In this document: positions 1 to 7,858 of the stretch, piece by piece
Numbering within the stretch: position 1 is the stretch's first letter
Layout of the letters: each line of letters opens with the position of its first letter
DNA from: CAVZTA01 sp963778025
GTDB lineage: Bacteria > Chloroflexota > Limnocylindria > Limnocylindrales > CSP1-4
Reading direction: 5' to 3'
DNA: 64,000 nucleotides
NCBI GenBank assembly: GCA_963778025.1
Contig: CAVZTA010000002.1
Location: 1-64,000, forward strand
Notes under the pieces: generated by a model
What the model was told of the DNA's origin: nothing
Databases searched by the model: none
What the model saw: the letters and a program-made list of their open reading frames with translations, nothing else
Program-made: the position numbers and the translations under genes

Positions 1-600
1 ATACAGCTTGGCGAAAGCGCCTCCGGCAGAAAGCAGCTCGGCATGTCCGCCGCGCTCGACGATGCGGCCGTCCTCCATGACGAGGATGAGGTCGGCATCC
101 CGGATCGTCGAGAGTCGGTGCGCGATGACGAAGCTCGAGCAGGCGGTCGGACCGGAGGGCCGACCTGGCGTGCTGCACGAGCAGCTCGGTGCGGGTGTCG
201 ACCGACGACGTGGCCTCGTCGAGGATGAGGAGCGACGGGGCCGCGAGGAACGCTCGCGCGATGGTGATGAGCTGGCGCTCGCCCGCGCTGATGTTGTCGG
301 CCTCGGCGTTGAGCACGGTGTCGTAGCCGTCGGGGAGCGAGTGCACGAACCGGTCGACGTAGGTCGCCCGGGCGGCCTCCAGGACCTCCTCGTCGCTCGC
401 GCCGGGTCGGCCGTAGGCGATGTTCTCGGCCACGGTCAGGGGCAGCAGGAACGGCTCCTGGAGGACGATGCCGACTCGCGACCGGAGGCCGGCGAGCGTG
501 AGGCGGCGGAGGTCGACGCCGTCGAGCGTGACCCGGCCGCCGCGCAGCTCGTAGAACCGGAGCACCAGGTCGTCGCGCGACCAGGAACCGCCCGAGCGCT
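1..600 (-). pseudogene. ABC exporter nucleotide-binding domain, fragment without a Walker A motif
   Basis: The reverse strand encodes the ATPase half of a multidrug/lipid-type ABC exporter. In order it shows RFYELRGGRVTLDG, the Q-loop VLQEPFLLPLTVAENIAYG, the signature-like ISAGERQL, Walker B LLILDEATSSVD and the switch region FVIAHRLSTIRDADLI, running off the window edge. Two defects are visible. First, the frame changes near 140-170, between VQHARSAL and SSFVIAHRL. Second, the P-loop that should precede RFYELRGG is not intact: the sequence there reads SGGSWSRDDLVLRFYE instead of a GxxGxGKST loop. The segment upstream belongs to something else (601-803). This is either a recombined pseudogene or an assembly join; a functional exporter cannot be read from it. 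Family identity is sure; biological state is not. Confidence 0.75.
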
Positions 601-803
601 CCATAGGCGAGCATCACGCCCGCGACCGTTGTGAACAGGTACGTGTCGAAGCGGTCGGAGACGCCGAGCCGATCGAGCTCGAGGCGCAGCAGGACCATCG
701 CGACGGAGAGGCCGATGCCCGTCAGCCACAGGACGGTTGCGGCCGCTCGGAGCGCCGGGGTCGCCTCGTCGGCGGTCGTGGTGCCGGCGACTGGTCGCGT
801 CAT
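601..803 (-). pseudogene. N-terminal membrane-protein segment joined out of frame to the ABC domain
   Basis: From an ATG at 803 the reverse strand reads MTRPVAGTTTADEATPALRA and then two hydrophobic stretches (ATVLWLTGIGLSVAMVLLRL and TYLFTTVAGVMLAYGALGRF), about 68 residues in all. It does not look like the start of an ABC exporter membrane domain, and it meets the ATPase fragment near 590-600 in a different frame. About 250 residues expected between an exporter N-terminus and its P-loop are missing. It could be the start of an unrelated membrane protein brought next to the ATPase by deletion or misassembly. The start is set divergently from the SARP gene at 877. Confidence 0.45.
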
Positions 804-862
804 GCGCCCGATCCTCGCCCCTCTCCGTCCCGATAACGTTACGAGTCATCACGGGTCGCGTG

Positions 863-868
863 TACCGT
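863..868 (+). promoter_or_regulatory. -10 box (TACCGT) for a leaderless SARP transcript
   Basis: TACCGT ends 8 nt before the ATG at 877, so the expected transcription start falls at or next to the start codon. No Shine-Dalgarno sequence fits in the gap. It is one of eleven similar cases in this window. Confidence 0.5.
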
Positions 869-876
869 AGCGCGCC

Positions 877-3721
877 ATGTTCACCCCCGCGGCGTCCCAC
901 GCGGCCCTCACGGTCCGCGTCCTCGGGCCGCTGGAGGTCACGGTCGACGGCGGGCCGCTGGTCGTCGACACGCGCAAGGCGTTGGCGATCATCGCGCTGC
1001 TCGCGGTCGAACGCCGGACGTTCGCCCGGGACGAGCTCGCGGCGTTGCTGTGGCCCGAGGCCGACGATGACGCCGCCCGCGGGCGCGCTGCGCCGCACGC
1101 TGTCGGTGCTGCGGACGGCACTCGGGGATCGATGGCTGGTCACGGACCGGAGTGCGGTGCGGCTGGAGCCGTCCGTCGAGCTCGATCTCGCGGCGTTCGA
1201 GCGCGCAGCCTCCGCCGACGACGTGGTGTCGCTCCGGCTGGCCGCGGACCTCGCGCGCGGCCCGTTCCTGGCCGGCTTCGGATTGCGCGACAGCCCGGGC
1301 TGGGACGACTGGCGCGCGGCGCGGGAGGCCGCGCTGGACCGAGCGGTCGGCGACGTGCTCGACCGGCTCGCGGAGGCCTTGTCCGCGGCCGGCGACCATG
1401 CCGGGGCGGCGGCGATGGCGGCGCGACGGGTCGAGCGGGATCCGCTGGACGAGGCGGCGCATCGGCGACTGATGCTGAGCCTCGCCCAGGCCGGCGACCG
1501 CGCCGCCGCGATCCGCCAGTACCGGGCATGTGTCGCGGTGCTGGAGCGGGAGCTCGGCGTGCCGCCACTCGACGAGACCACCGCGCTGTACGAGGCGATC
1601 CGGGACGGGCGGATCGCGACGGTCGAGTCACCACGGCCGGCCGCCCCCGCGGCTGCCCCGTCGGAGACGGCCTCGGCCGCCCCATCGTCCCCGTTCATCG
1701 GTCGCGACCCTGAGCTCGGCCGCCTGATGGCGGGCCACGCCACGTCGCGACCCGACGGCCGGCTGGCGGTCGTCGAGGGTGAAGCCGGGATCGGCAAGAC
1801 GCGCCTGCTCGATGAGCTGGCCGCGGCCGCGCGTCGCGCCGGTGCGACCGTCCTCGCGACCTGCGCCTACACCGCCGAGGCCGGGATCCCGTACGGCGTC
1901 GTCGTCGAGCTGCTGCGCGCCGCGCGCCGGGACGATGCATCGAGCCGGCGGCTCGACGGCCTGCCCGATCCCGTCCGCGCCGAGCTGTCCCGGCTCGTCG
2001 ACGTCGGGCCGGTGCCGCCGCCTCCGTCTTCGGACGGACCCGGGGCGAAGGCCCGCCTCCTCGCGGCGATCGCGGACGGGCTGACAGCCGCGGTCGAGGG
2101 CTCGGACGCCGGCTGCATCGTCGTCGACGACGTCCATGCCGCGGACGACGCGTCACGCGAGGCGTTGGCCTGGCTCGCCCGGCGGCTCGCCGGTCGGCCG
2201 CTCCTCCTGGTGCTGGCCTGGCGGCCCGAGGACCTGGACGCGGCGGGGCTCGGCTTCGCCGCCTCCGTGGCCGGTGCGGTGACGACCCGCATCGCGCTCG
2301 AGCGGCTCGGACCGGACGACGCGGTCGCGCTGGCGCGCGCGCTCCAGCCCGGCGGGCGCGATGACGACGCCGTGCGGGCGTTGGCGGCACGAGCGGAGGG
2401 ACTGCCCCTCTATCTCGTCGAGGCGGCCGCGGGCGATACCTCGGTCCTCGAGGGCTCGCCACCGGCGGCGATGGGGACGCTCGTCCGCGAGCGGCTCGCG
2501 ACCCTCGGCGGTTCGGCGATGCAGGTCCTGACCGCCGCGGCGGTCATCGGCCGATCGTTCGAGCCGGGGACCGTGCGTCGAGCGTCCGGCCGCTCCGAGG
2601 ACGAGGTCGTCGATGCCCTCGACGAGCTGCTGGCGCGGGGCATCGTCCGCGAGCTCGGCGTGGGCGCGGACGGCGAGATCCGCTACGACTTCGCGCACGG
2701 TCTGATCCGGGACGTGGTCTACGAGGGGACCAGCCTGGCGCGTCGTCGGCTGCTGCACCGGCGGGTCGCGGACGCCCTGCGGGCGGGGCCGCGAGGTCGC
2801 GACGACGTCGCGCGGCTGACCCGCATCGCAAGCCACGAGCAGGCGGCGGGTCGGGATGCCGAGGCGGCCGAGGCGTATCGGGAGGCCGGGATCGGCGCCG
2901 CGGAGCTCCTGGCCACGACGGAGGGCCTCAGTCACCTCGAGACGGCCCTCGCGCTGGGTCACCCCGATCGCGTCGATCTCCATCGGCGCATCGGCGAGCT
3001 GCGGACGCGGCTCGGCGACTACCCGGGGGCGCTGCGGTCCCTCGAAGCGGCTGCCGCGATCGCGGATCGGCCGGCGCTCGTCGGCCTGGAACGAGCGCTC
3101 GCGGCGGTCCACCTCCGGCGCGGCGACGCGACGACCGCAGACGGGCATCTCGCGGCGGCGCTGGCGGCCCTGCCGCCGGACGACGACCACGACCGCGCGC
3201 GGCTGCTGGCAGACCGGGCGATCGCCGCCATCCGCCGCGGCGATCCCTTCGCGGCCGCGGCATACGCGGAGGAGGCGCTGACGCGGGCGACCGGCGTGGG
3301 TGACCGGGCGACGATCGTGCTCGCCCATCGCGTGGCGGGTCTCGCGGCGCGGGCCGCGGGCGACCTGCCGGGGGCGACCGCGGAGCTGGAGGCGAGCCTG
3401 GCCCTCTCGCTGGAGAGCCCGGATATCGCTGCCCGCGTGGCCGCCCGGAACGCCCTCGCGCTCGTGTCGGTCACGGCGGGCCGTCGCGACGAGGCCGTGG
3501 CGCATGCGCAGGCAGCGCTCGCGGACGTGCGCTCGATCGGTGACCGGCACCTGGAGGCGGTCGTGGAGAACACCCTGGCCGACACGCTCCATGCGGCCGG
3601 CCGCGACGACGAGTCGCTGGACCACCTGAAGCGGGCCGTCGCGCTGTTCGCCGACGTCGGCGGCGCGCCGACGGACCTCACCGACGCCGAGCCAGGGGTC
3701 TGGGCGCTCGAGACCTGGTAG
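877..3721 (+). CDS. SARP/AfsR-type transcriptional regulator with AAA ATPase and TPR regions (one frame break)
   Basis: About 948 residues if the frame break is repaired. Residues 1-90 form an OmpR-like DNA-binding head (RVLGPLEVTVDGGPLV, then LAALLWPEADDD). A bacterial transcriptional activation domain follows (about 100-245, ending YRACVAVLERELGVPP). Next comes an AAA/STAND ATPase with Walker A VVEGEAGIGKTRLL (near residue 300) and Walker B CIVVDDVHAADD. The remainder is alpha-helical TPR-like repeats; there is no C-terminal LuxR helix-turn-helix. The frame changes at about 1081, where GGG replaces an expected GG (DDAARG then ALRRTLSVL), most simply an extra G. In the family these are ATP-switched activators of secondary metabolism or stress genes. 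It faces convergently into the SnoaL-like gene across a shared hairpin. Confidence 0.85.
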
Positions 3722-3751
3722 GCGGGCTGCGCTCCGCCGACGCCTGCCTAC
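3718..3751. terminator. Bidirectional hairpin between convergent genes
   Basis: GTAGGCGGGC (3718-3727) pairs with GCCTGCCTAC (3742-3751) with one G-U pair, and a smaller GGCGG/CCGCC hairpin sits inside. It spans both stop codons (3719-3721 plus, 3748-3750 minus). No U-tract follows. Confidence 0.5.
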
Positions 3752-4215
3752 GCGAGGGCGCCGCGATCGAACCAGATGCGCTCGCCCAGGAAGCGTTCCG
3801 TGGCGGGGTCCCACGGGAAGAGGATGAGCACCTCGAGGCTGACCGGCAGCCCTGAGGCCGGCACGCCGGCCCACGGCCCGAGGTTCGTCCCGGTCAGCGT
3901 CGCCACCTCGAACACGCCCTGCGGCCCCACGACGATCTCGCTGAGCGCGAACCGGTTGTCGGGGAACGCCGCGAACAGGTCGGTGTAGAAGGCGCGGGCC
4001 CCGTCGTGGCCGTCCCAGCGCTGGCCGGTGGGCACGATCTCGTAGGTGCAGGTCGGCGCGAGCGTCGCGATCAGGCCGTCGATGTCGCGCCGATCCTCGG
4101 CGATGGAGTGCCGGACCCAGAGCTTCTTGATCCGCCGCAGCTCCGCCGGGTCGAAGGGTCGCGCGAGCCGTGCACGGATCGAGGTGCCCGCGGGTCGCGC
4201 GACTGGGTCCGCCAC
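3748..4215 (-). CDS. SnoaL/NTF2-like ester-cyclase family protein
   Basis: 155 residues from a GTG start. The pattern is that of the NTF2-like cone fold: an N-terminal helix (LRRIKKLWVRHSIAEDRRDIDGLIA), TCTYEIVPTGQRWDGHDGAR, FYTDLFAAFPDNRF, and a C-terminal beta sheet ending RIWFDRGALA. This is the layout of SnoaL-like polyketide cyclases and of many uncharacterised small hydrolase or isomerase-like proteins. A substrate cannot be named. TAGCCT lies 7 nt before the start, suggesting a leaderless mRNA. It lies 10 bp upstream of the ABC permease on the same strand only in the sense of gene order (the permease starts at 5080), so this gene is last in the minus-strand row. Confidence 0.7.
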   Translation of the reverse strand: MADPVARPAGTSIRARLARPFDPAELRRIKKLWVRHSIAEDRRDIDGLIATLAPTCTYEIVPTGQRWDGHDGARAFYTDLFAAFPDNRFALSEIVVGPQGVFEVATLTGTNLGPWAGVPASGLPVSLEVLILFPWDPATERFLGERIWFDRGALA

Positions 4216-4222
4216 GGGCGGA

Positions 4223-4228
4223 AGGCTA
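4223..4228 (-). promoter_or_regulatory. -10 box (TAGCCT) before the SnoaL-like gene
   Basis: On the minus strand TAGCCT ends 7 nt before the GTG at 4215, inside the last codons of the permease gene, implying a separate leaderless transcript. Confidence 0.4.
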
Positions 4229-5080
4229 GCGGTTCCGGTCGTTGCGGACGAAGAGGTAGGTGCCGACCACCGTGAACAGGATGAAGTAGCCGACCGTCAC
4301 CGCGAGATCCAGCAGCGGGCCGTGGAGGACGGTGTACTGCGCCTCGGGCTTGCCGGCGTAGAAGATGTTCCGGGCGAGGTCGATGCTGTAGGTCATCGGC
4401 ATGAGCTTGGCCAGCAAGCCGAGCAGGCCCGTCGACTGGGCCACCGGGATCAGCGCCCCGGCGAGGAACATCTGCGGGAAGACGAGGAGTGCCACCCCCG
4501 CGCCGGCGGTCTTCGGGTCGTGGACGAAGCCGATGAAGAACACACCGAGCGCGCCGCCCGACAGCGCGAGGATCGGCGCCAGCGCCACGACCCGGAGCAG
4601 GTCGCCCGCGTCCATCGGCACCTGGAGCACGACGATCATCGCGAAGATCCCGATGAGCGAGACCAGCGACGCGGCACCCGCTCCCATGATCTTCCCGAGC
4701 AGGACCGAGTAGCGCGAGATCGGCGCGACGAACAGCTCCGCGGTGAAGTCGTTCTGGCGCTCTTCGACGAGGTTCGTGACGCCCACGATCGACCCCTGGG
4801 TGATCGAGTTGGCGACCATCCCGACGATCATGAACGGGAGGTACGGGTAGGGCAGCGCCGTGCCCAGGTTCTGGTTGATCGAGCCACCCAGGATCCCGAT
4901 GAAGATGATCGGGAAGACGATGTTGAAGACGATGGATACAGGGCTCTTGACGGCGGCGAGGAGCTCGCGCCAGGCGATGGCCAGGACCGCGTTGGCCTCG
5001 CGCGCCAGCGGCGACCGGAGGCCCGCGGGCGTGGCCGCGGCGGCGACGGGCAGGGTCGTCGGTGTGGTGCCGGCGGTCAT
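4226..5080 (-). CDS. ABC-2 type transporter permease (daunorubicin-resistance type)
   Basis: 284 residues from the ATG at 5080, which overlaps the stop of the ATPase gene as ATGA. After a short soluble N-terminus (MTAGTTPTTLPVAAAATPAG) there are six hydrophobic segments, including FNIVFPIIFIGILGGSI, LVSLIGIFAMIVVLQV, VALAPILALSGGALGVFFIG, GVALLVFPQMFLAGALIPV and a last helix before FVRNDRNR. The LVEERQNDFTAELFVAPISRY loop is the conserved cytoplasmic segment of ABC-2 permeases. With the upstream ATPase it should form a two-subunit exporter of drugs, lipids or glycans. The divergent TetR gene suggests induction by a toxic substrate. Confidence 0.9.
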   Translation of the reverse strand: MTAGTTPTTLPVAAAATPAGLRSPLAREANAVLAIAWRELLAAVKSPVSIVFNIVFPIIFIGILGGSINQNLGTALPYPYLPFMIVGMVANSITQGSIVGVTNLVEERQNDFTAELFVAPISRYSVLLGKIMGAGAASLVSLIGIFAMIVVLQVPMDAGDLLRVVALAPILALSGGALGVFFIGFVHDPKTAGAGVALLVFPQMFLAGALIPVAQSTGLLGLLAKLMPMTYSIDLARNIFYAGKPEAQYTVLHGPLLDLAVTVGYFILFTVVGTYLFVRNDRNR

Positions 5081-6030
5081 GCGGCGACCTCCTGGGGCTC
5101 GTGGAGGAGCGCCACGTAGGCCTCCTCGAGGCTGGGCTCGTGGATCCGCAGCGAGGTGAGCGGGGTGCGGATGCGTCCGATGACGTCCTGGGCCGTGCTG
5201 CTCGCGTAGACGACGCGCAGGCGGCCGTCCGGATCGGCGATCGGGTCGAGACCCAGGGTCCGAAGCTCTCGCTCGAGCGCCGCCCGGTCCTCGGCGTCGA
5301 CCACGACGGCTCGCTCGAGCAGCCGGTGCTTCAGCTCGTCGGGCGTGCCCAGCGTGGCGATCCTTCCGTGGTCGATGACGCACACCCGGTCGGCTTCCTC
5401 GGCCTCCTCGAGGTAGTGCGTGGTGAGGAAGACCGTCGTGCCGTCCTGGTTCCGCACCTCACGGAGGTAGCGCCACAGGCCGCGGCGGCTCACCGGGTCC
5501 AGACCGGACGTGGGCTCGTCGAGGAACAGCACCGAGGGGCGGTGCATCAGGCTCCGGATGATCTCGAGCTTGCGCTTCATCCCGCCGCTGTACGACTTGA
5601 GCGGCCTGAAGACCTCGGCGCCCAGCCCCACCACCTCGGCCAGCTCCTCGACCCGCTCGCGGTACGCCTTGGGCATCAGCCGGTACAGCGGCCGGTAGCC
5701 GTACAGCCCGTAGATCGCCACGTGCAGGCGGATGTTCTCCTCGCCCGAGAGGTGCTGGTCGATGCTCGGGTTCTGGAAGATGATCCCGATGGTCCGCCGG
5801 ACGCCGGTCGGGTCGCGGTCGAGGTCGTGGCCGGCGATGGCGATCCGGCCGCTCGTCTTGGCGAGGGTCGTCGTCAGGATCGAGATCGTCGTGGTCTTCC
5901 CGGCGCCGTTGGGGCCGAGGAACGCGAACAGCTCGCCCGGCTCGACCTCGAAGCTGATGCCGTCGACCGCGGGGCTGCTCGCCTTCTTGTAGCGCTTCGT
6001 GAGGTCCTCGACCTCGATGATGGGCGTCAT
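5077..6030 (-). CDS. ABC transporter ATP-binding protein, DrrA-like
   Basis: 317 residues from the ATG at 6030 (MTPIIEVEDLTKRYKK). Walker A is FLGPNGAGKTTTISIL, Q-loop FQNPSIDQHLSG, signature YSGGMKRKLEI, Walker B VLFLDEPTSGLDP, and the switch His is in LTTHYLEEAEE. The C-terminal extension with LERELRTLGLDPIAD and EPSLEEAYVALL is typical of drug-exporter ATPases that pair with ABC-2 permeases. The reading frame is open further upstream, but those codons would cross the operator region, so I chose the ATG with the family's usual N-terminus. Its promoter region is shared with tetR and contains two operator-like repeats. Confidence 0.92.
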   Translation of the reverse strand: MTPIIEVEDLTKRYKKASSPAVDGISFEVEPGELFAFLGPNGAGKTTTISILTTTLAKTSGRIAIAGHDLDRDPTGVRRTIGIIFQNPSIDQHLSGEENIRLHVAIYGLYGYRPLYRLMPKAYRERVEELAEVVGLGAEVFRPLKSYSGGMKRKLEIIRSLMHRPSVLFLDEPTSGLDPVSRRGLWRYLREVRNQDGTTVFLTTHYLEEAEEADRVCVIDHGRIATLGTPDELKHRLLERAVVVDAEDRAALERELRTLGLDPIADPDGRLRVVYASSTAQDVIGRIRTPLTSLRIHEPSLEEAYVALLHEPQEVAA

Positions 6031-6053
6031 GCGCGGAGTGCCTCTGCTTGACG

Positions 6054-6071
6054 GACTGACCGAGCGGTAAG
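6054..6071. promoter_or_regulatory. Operator-like repeat 1 (TetR site candidate)
   Basis: GACTGACCGAGCGGTAAG is 16/18 identical to the second copy 64 bp away. It lies 24 bp upstream of the ATPase start on the minus strand. Confidence 0.6.
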
Positions 6072-6117
6072 TACCTTGATGCGTGTCCGGTCGGCGTGTC
6101 GTGCCCTGGGGAAGACT

Positions 6118-6135
6118 GACTGACCGGTCGGTAAG
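6118..6135. promoter_or_regulatory. Operator-like repeat 2 (TetR site candidate)
   Basis: GACTGACCGGTCGGTAAG contains the near-perfect palindrome ACTGACCGGTCGGT (6119-6132) centred on ACCGGT, a common shape for TetR-family operators. It lies just before tetR, so binding could repress both directions. Confidence 0.65.
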
Positions 6136-6158
6136 GAATCTGGACCCGCGGAGGCGCG

Positions 6159-6833
6159 TTGTCAAGCCCTGGTGCGTCGACCGTGATCAAGGGCTCGCGT
6201 CGCTCGATGCGGCTGGCCAAGGCGGCCCGGTCGAGCGGCCGGGGCGGGGGACGGAAGCGGATCCTGGCCGCGGCGCGGGAGCTGTTCGCGGGCCGTTCCT
6301 ACACCGATGTGTCGATGCAGGACGTCGCGTCGGCGGCGGGCGTCACGAAGGCCGCGCTCTACTACCACTTCGCCGACAAGGCCGACCTCTATCTGCGGAT
6401 GCTCGAGGACCTGGTCGAGGACATCCTGGTCGAGGAGCGGAAGGTCGCCGCCGGTCCGGGCTCCTTCGAGCAGCGGCTGACGGCGCTCGCCAAGCAGGCG
6501 TCCGACATGTGGGAGACGGACCTGTTCCGGGTGATGCAGGACGCGCATCAGCACCTGGGCGAGGCACGGCATTCGGAGGTCCACGCGGCGATGGACCGGC
6601 TCAGCGAGCCGGTGCAGGTGCTGTTCGACGCGGAGTACGGCTCGACCGGGATCGACCCGCGGCTGGCGGCCGCGCTGTTCCAGACGACGATCGCGGCGCT
6701 GATCATGTCGACGCGCTCCGGCCACGAGGGCCCCGTCGACCCGCGGGTCACCGACAGCGACGCGCGGGCCCGGATGGCGGTCGGCCTGTTCCTCCACGGC
6801 ATCGAGGGAGCGGCCGCGGCCGTCGACGGCTGA
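6159..6833 (+). CDS. TetR/AcrR family transcriptional regulator
   Basis: Up to 224 residues. The N-terminal helix-turn-helix is clear: RKRILAAARELFAGRSYTDV, then MQDVASAAGVTKAALYYHFA and DKADLYLRMLEDLVED, the classic TetR DNA-binding domain. The remainder is the variable all-helical ligand-binding and dimer domain. The TTG at 6159 gives the longest form; a GTG at 6183 or the ATG at 6207 would remove only the basic N-terminal tail and are equally possible. Divergent placement from the ABC-2 pair, with two palindromic repeats between, marks it as the local repressor released by an exported compound. A hairpin follows the stop. Confidence 0.9.
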   Translation: MSSPGASTVIKGSRRSMRLAKAARSSGRGGGRKRILAAARELFAGRSYTDVSMQDVASAAGVTKAALYYHFADKADLYLRMLEDLVEDILVEERKVAAGPGSFEQRLTALAKQASDMWETDLFRVMQDAHQHLGEARHSEVHAAMDRLSEPVQVLFDAEYGSTGIDPRLAAALFQTTIAALIMSTRSGHEGPVDPRVTDSDARARMAVGLFLHGIEGAAAAVDG

Positions 6834-6854
6834 GCGCCCGTTCGCTCCGGGCGC
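6834..6854 (+). terminator. Hairpin after tetR
   Basis: GCGCCCG (6834-6840) and CGGGCGC (6848-6854) form a perfect 7-bp stem with a 7-nt loop directly after the TGA. Only GGTT follows, so it is a weak intrinsic terminator. Confidence 0.5.
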
Positions 6855-6989
6855 GGTTGCCAGCACCCCTGTTGCTCACCTCCCGCGTGAGCGCGCTGGC
6901 CACGCACGCCGTCGCTCACGGATGGGTGACGTGACGAGGCCGCTCGCGAGGGGCTCGAGCAACGACGATGCTCGCAGCCCCGGATCCAC

Positions 6990-7331
6990 CCTCGGTTCGG
7001 ACTCGTTTGCGACGTGACCGCCCAGCGGTCGTAGTGACGAAGGAACGGGTGGCCCGGACCCGGACGGCTGTCACCCACGCACGGATCCGAGGCGACCGTG
7101 CCCCGGAACCGCCCGTCGTTCGTCAGCAGGACCGCTTGGCGGTCCTGGCGCGACGGAGCGGGTGACGTGCGCCGCCCGGCGGCTCAACGAGCGGTCGACC
7201 TGGTCGATCGGCCCGCCCAGCGGTTCGCCTGACGGCTGAGGAGGCGGTCACCGGTCGCGTGAGCCGCCCAGCGGTTCGCCCGGCGAACGCCGGGGACGTC
7301 GGTCGTCCGTTGAGCCGCCCAGCGGTTCGCC
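6990..7331. repeat. Gene-free stretch with a cluster of short palindromic repeats
   Basis: The stretch 6855-7386 holds no convincing gene. It carries three exact copies of GCCCAGCGGTTCGCC (7215-7229, 7266-7280, 7317-7331, at 51-bp spacing), a related ACCGCCCAGCGGT (near 7019-7031), a perfect 9-bp hairpin CAGGACCGC-TTG-GCGGTCCTG (7127-7147) and GCCCGTCGTTCGTC (7111-7124), which recurs near 26551 and 26635. The pattern resembles REP/BIME-type intergenic repeats. Related copies occur at 52.5-52.6 kb. Confidence 0.7.
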
Positions 7332-7386
7332 GCCGCGAGTCGCCGCTGCGGATCGTCAAGCGGGCGAGGCGCCGCGGCGCGCCGGA

Positions 7387-7848
7387 TCAGTCCGGGTCGA
7401 ACGTGACCTCACCCGTCCGGACGTGGATCGTCATCGCCGGCGCGATGGCATCCGACTCGGTGCCCGGGGCCGCGTTCCGCTCGAGGTAGCGGATCCAGAT
7501 CGAGGCGGTCGGAAAGACCGCCTCCAGCGCCAGCGGCTCGGAGCCACGGTTGATCAGCCCGTGCGGAACACCGGCCGGGATGAACACGACAGCGCCATCC
7601 GAGACATCCCGCTCCGCCTCGCCCAGCCGCGCCCGACCCGGGCCGTGGACGAAGATCACCTCGCTCGACCGGTGGACATGCACGGGGATCCGCTCCCCGA
7701 CGCCGATCCGCTCCACGATCGCGACGAGATCGTCGACCCGTCCGGAACCGTCGCCCGGGTCGGCCATCGGCAGCCAGCGGGTCGCCGGCCGGTGGTCGTC
7801 CGGGTCGCCCGTCATCGGCTCCAGCGTGTAGCCCTCGACGATCGACAC
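7387..7848 (-). CDS. Cupin-domain protein
   Basis: 153 residues from a GTG (VSIVEGYTLEP). The double-stranded beta-helix motifs are present: motif 1 as RIPVHVHRSSEVIFVHGPGRARLG and motif 2 as VVFIPAGVPHGLINRGSEP, with His residues in positions that normally bind a metal. Single-domain cupins of this size include sugar isomerases, dioxygenases and plain binding proteins, so no reaction can be given. It lies 10 bp downstream of tldE and ends the tldD-tldE-cupin row, which suggests co-transcription but no known functional link. Confidence 0.8.
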   Translation of the reverse strand: MSIVEGYTLEPMTGDPDDHRPATRWLPMADPGDGSGRVDDLVAIVERIGVGERIPVHVHRSSEVIFVHGPGRARLGEAERDVSDGAVVFIPAGVPHGLINRGSEPLALEAVFPTASIWIRYLERNAAPGTESDAIAPAMTIHVRTGEVTFDPD

Positions 7849-7858
7849 GTCGGCGCCG

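Noticed and set aside
436..1797. Long Arg/Ser/Ala-rich reverse-strand frame over the SARP gene, and many like it across the window
   Set aside because: Low-complexity shadow frames caused by high GC; they lack domain motifs while the opposite strand has them.
2153..3874. 573-codon open frame antisense to the SARP gene
   Set aside because: No recognisable motif, composition typical of a GC-driven antisense frame.
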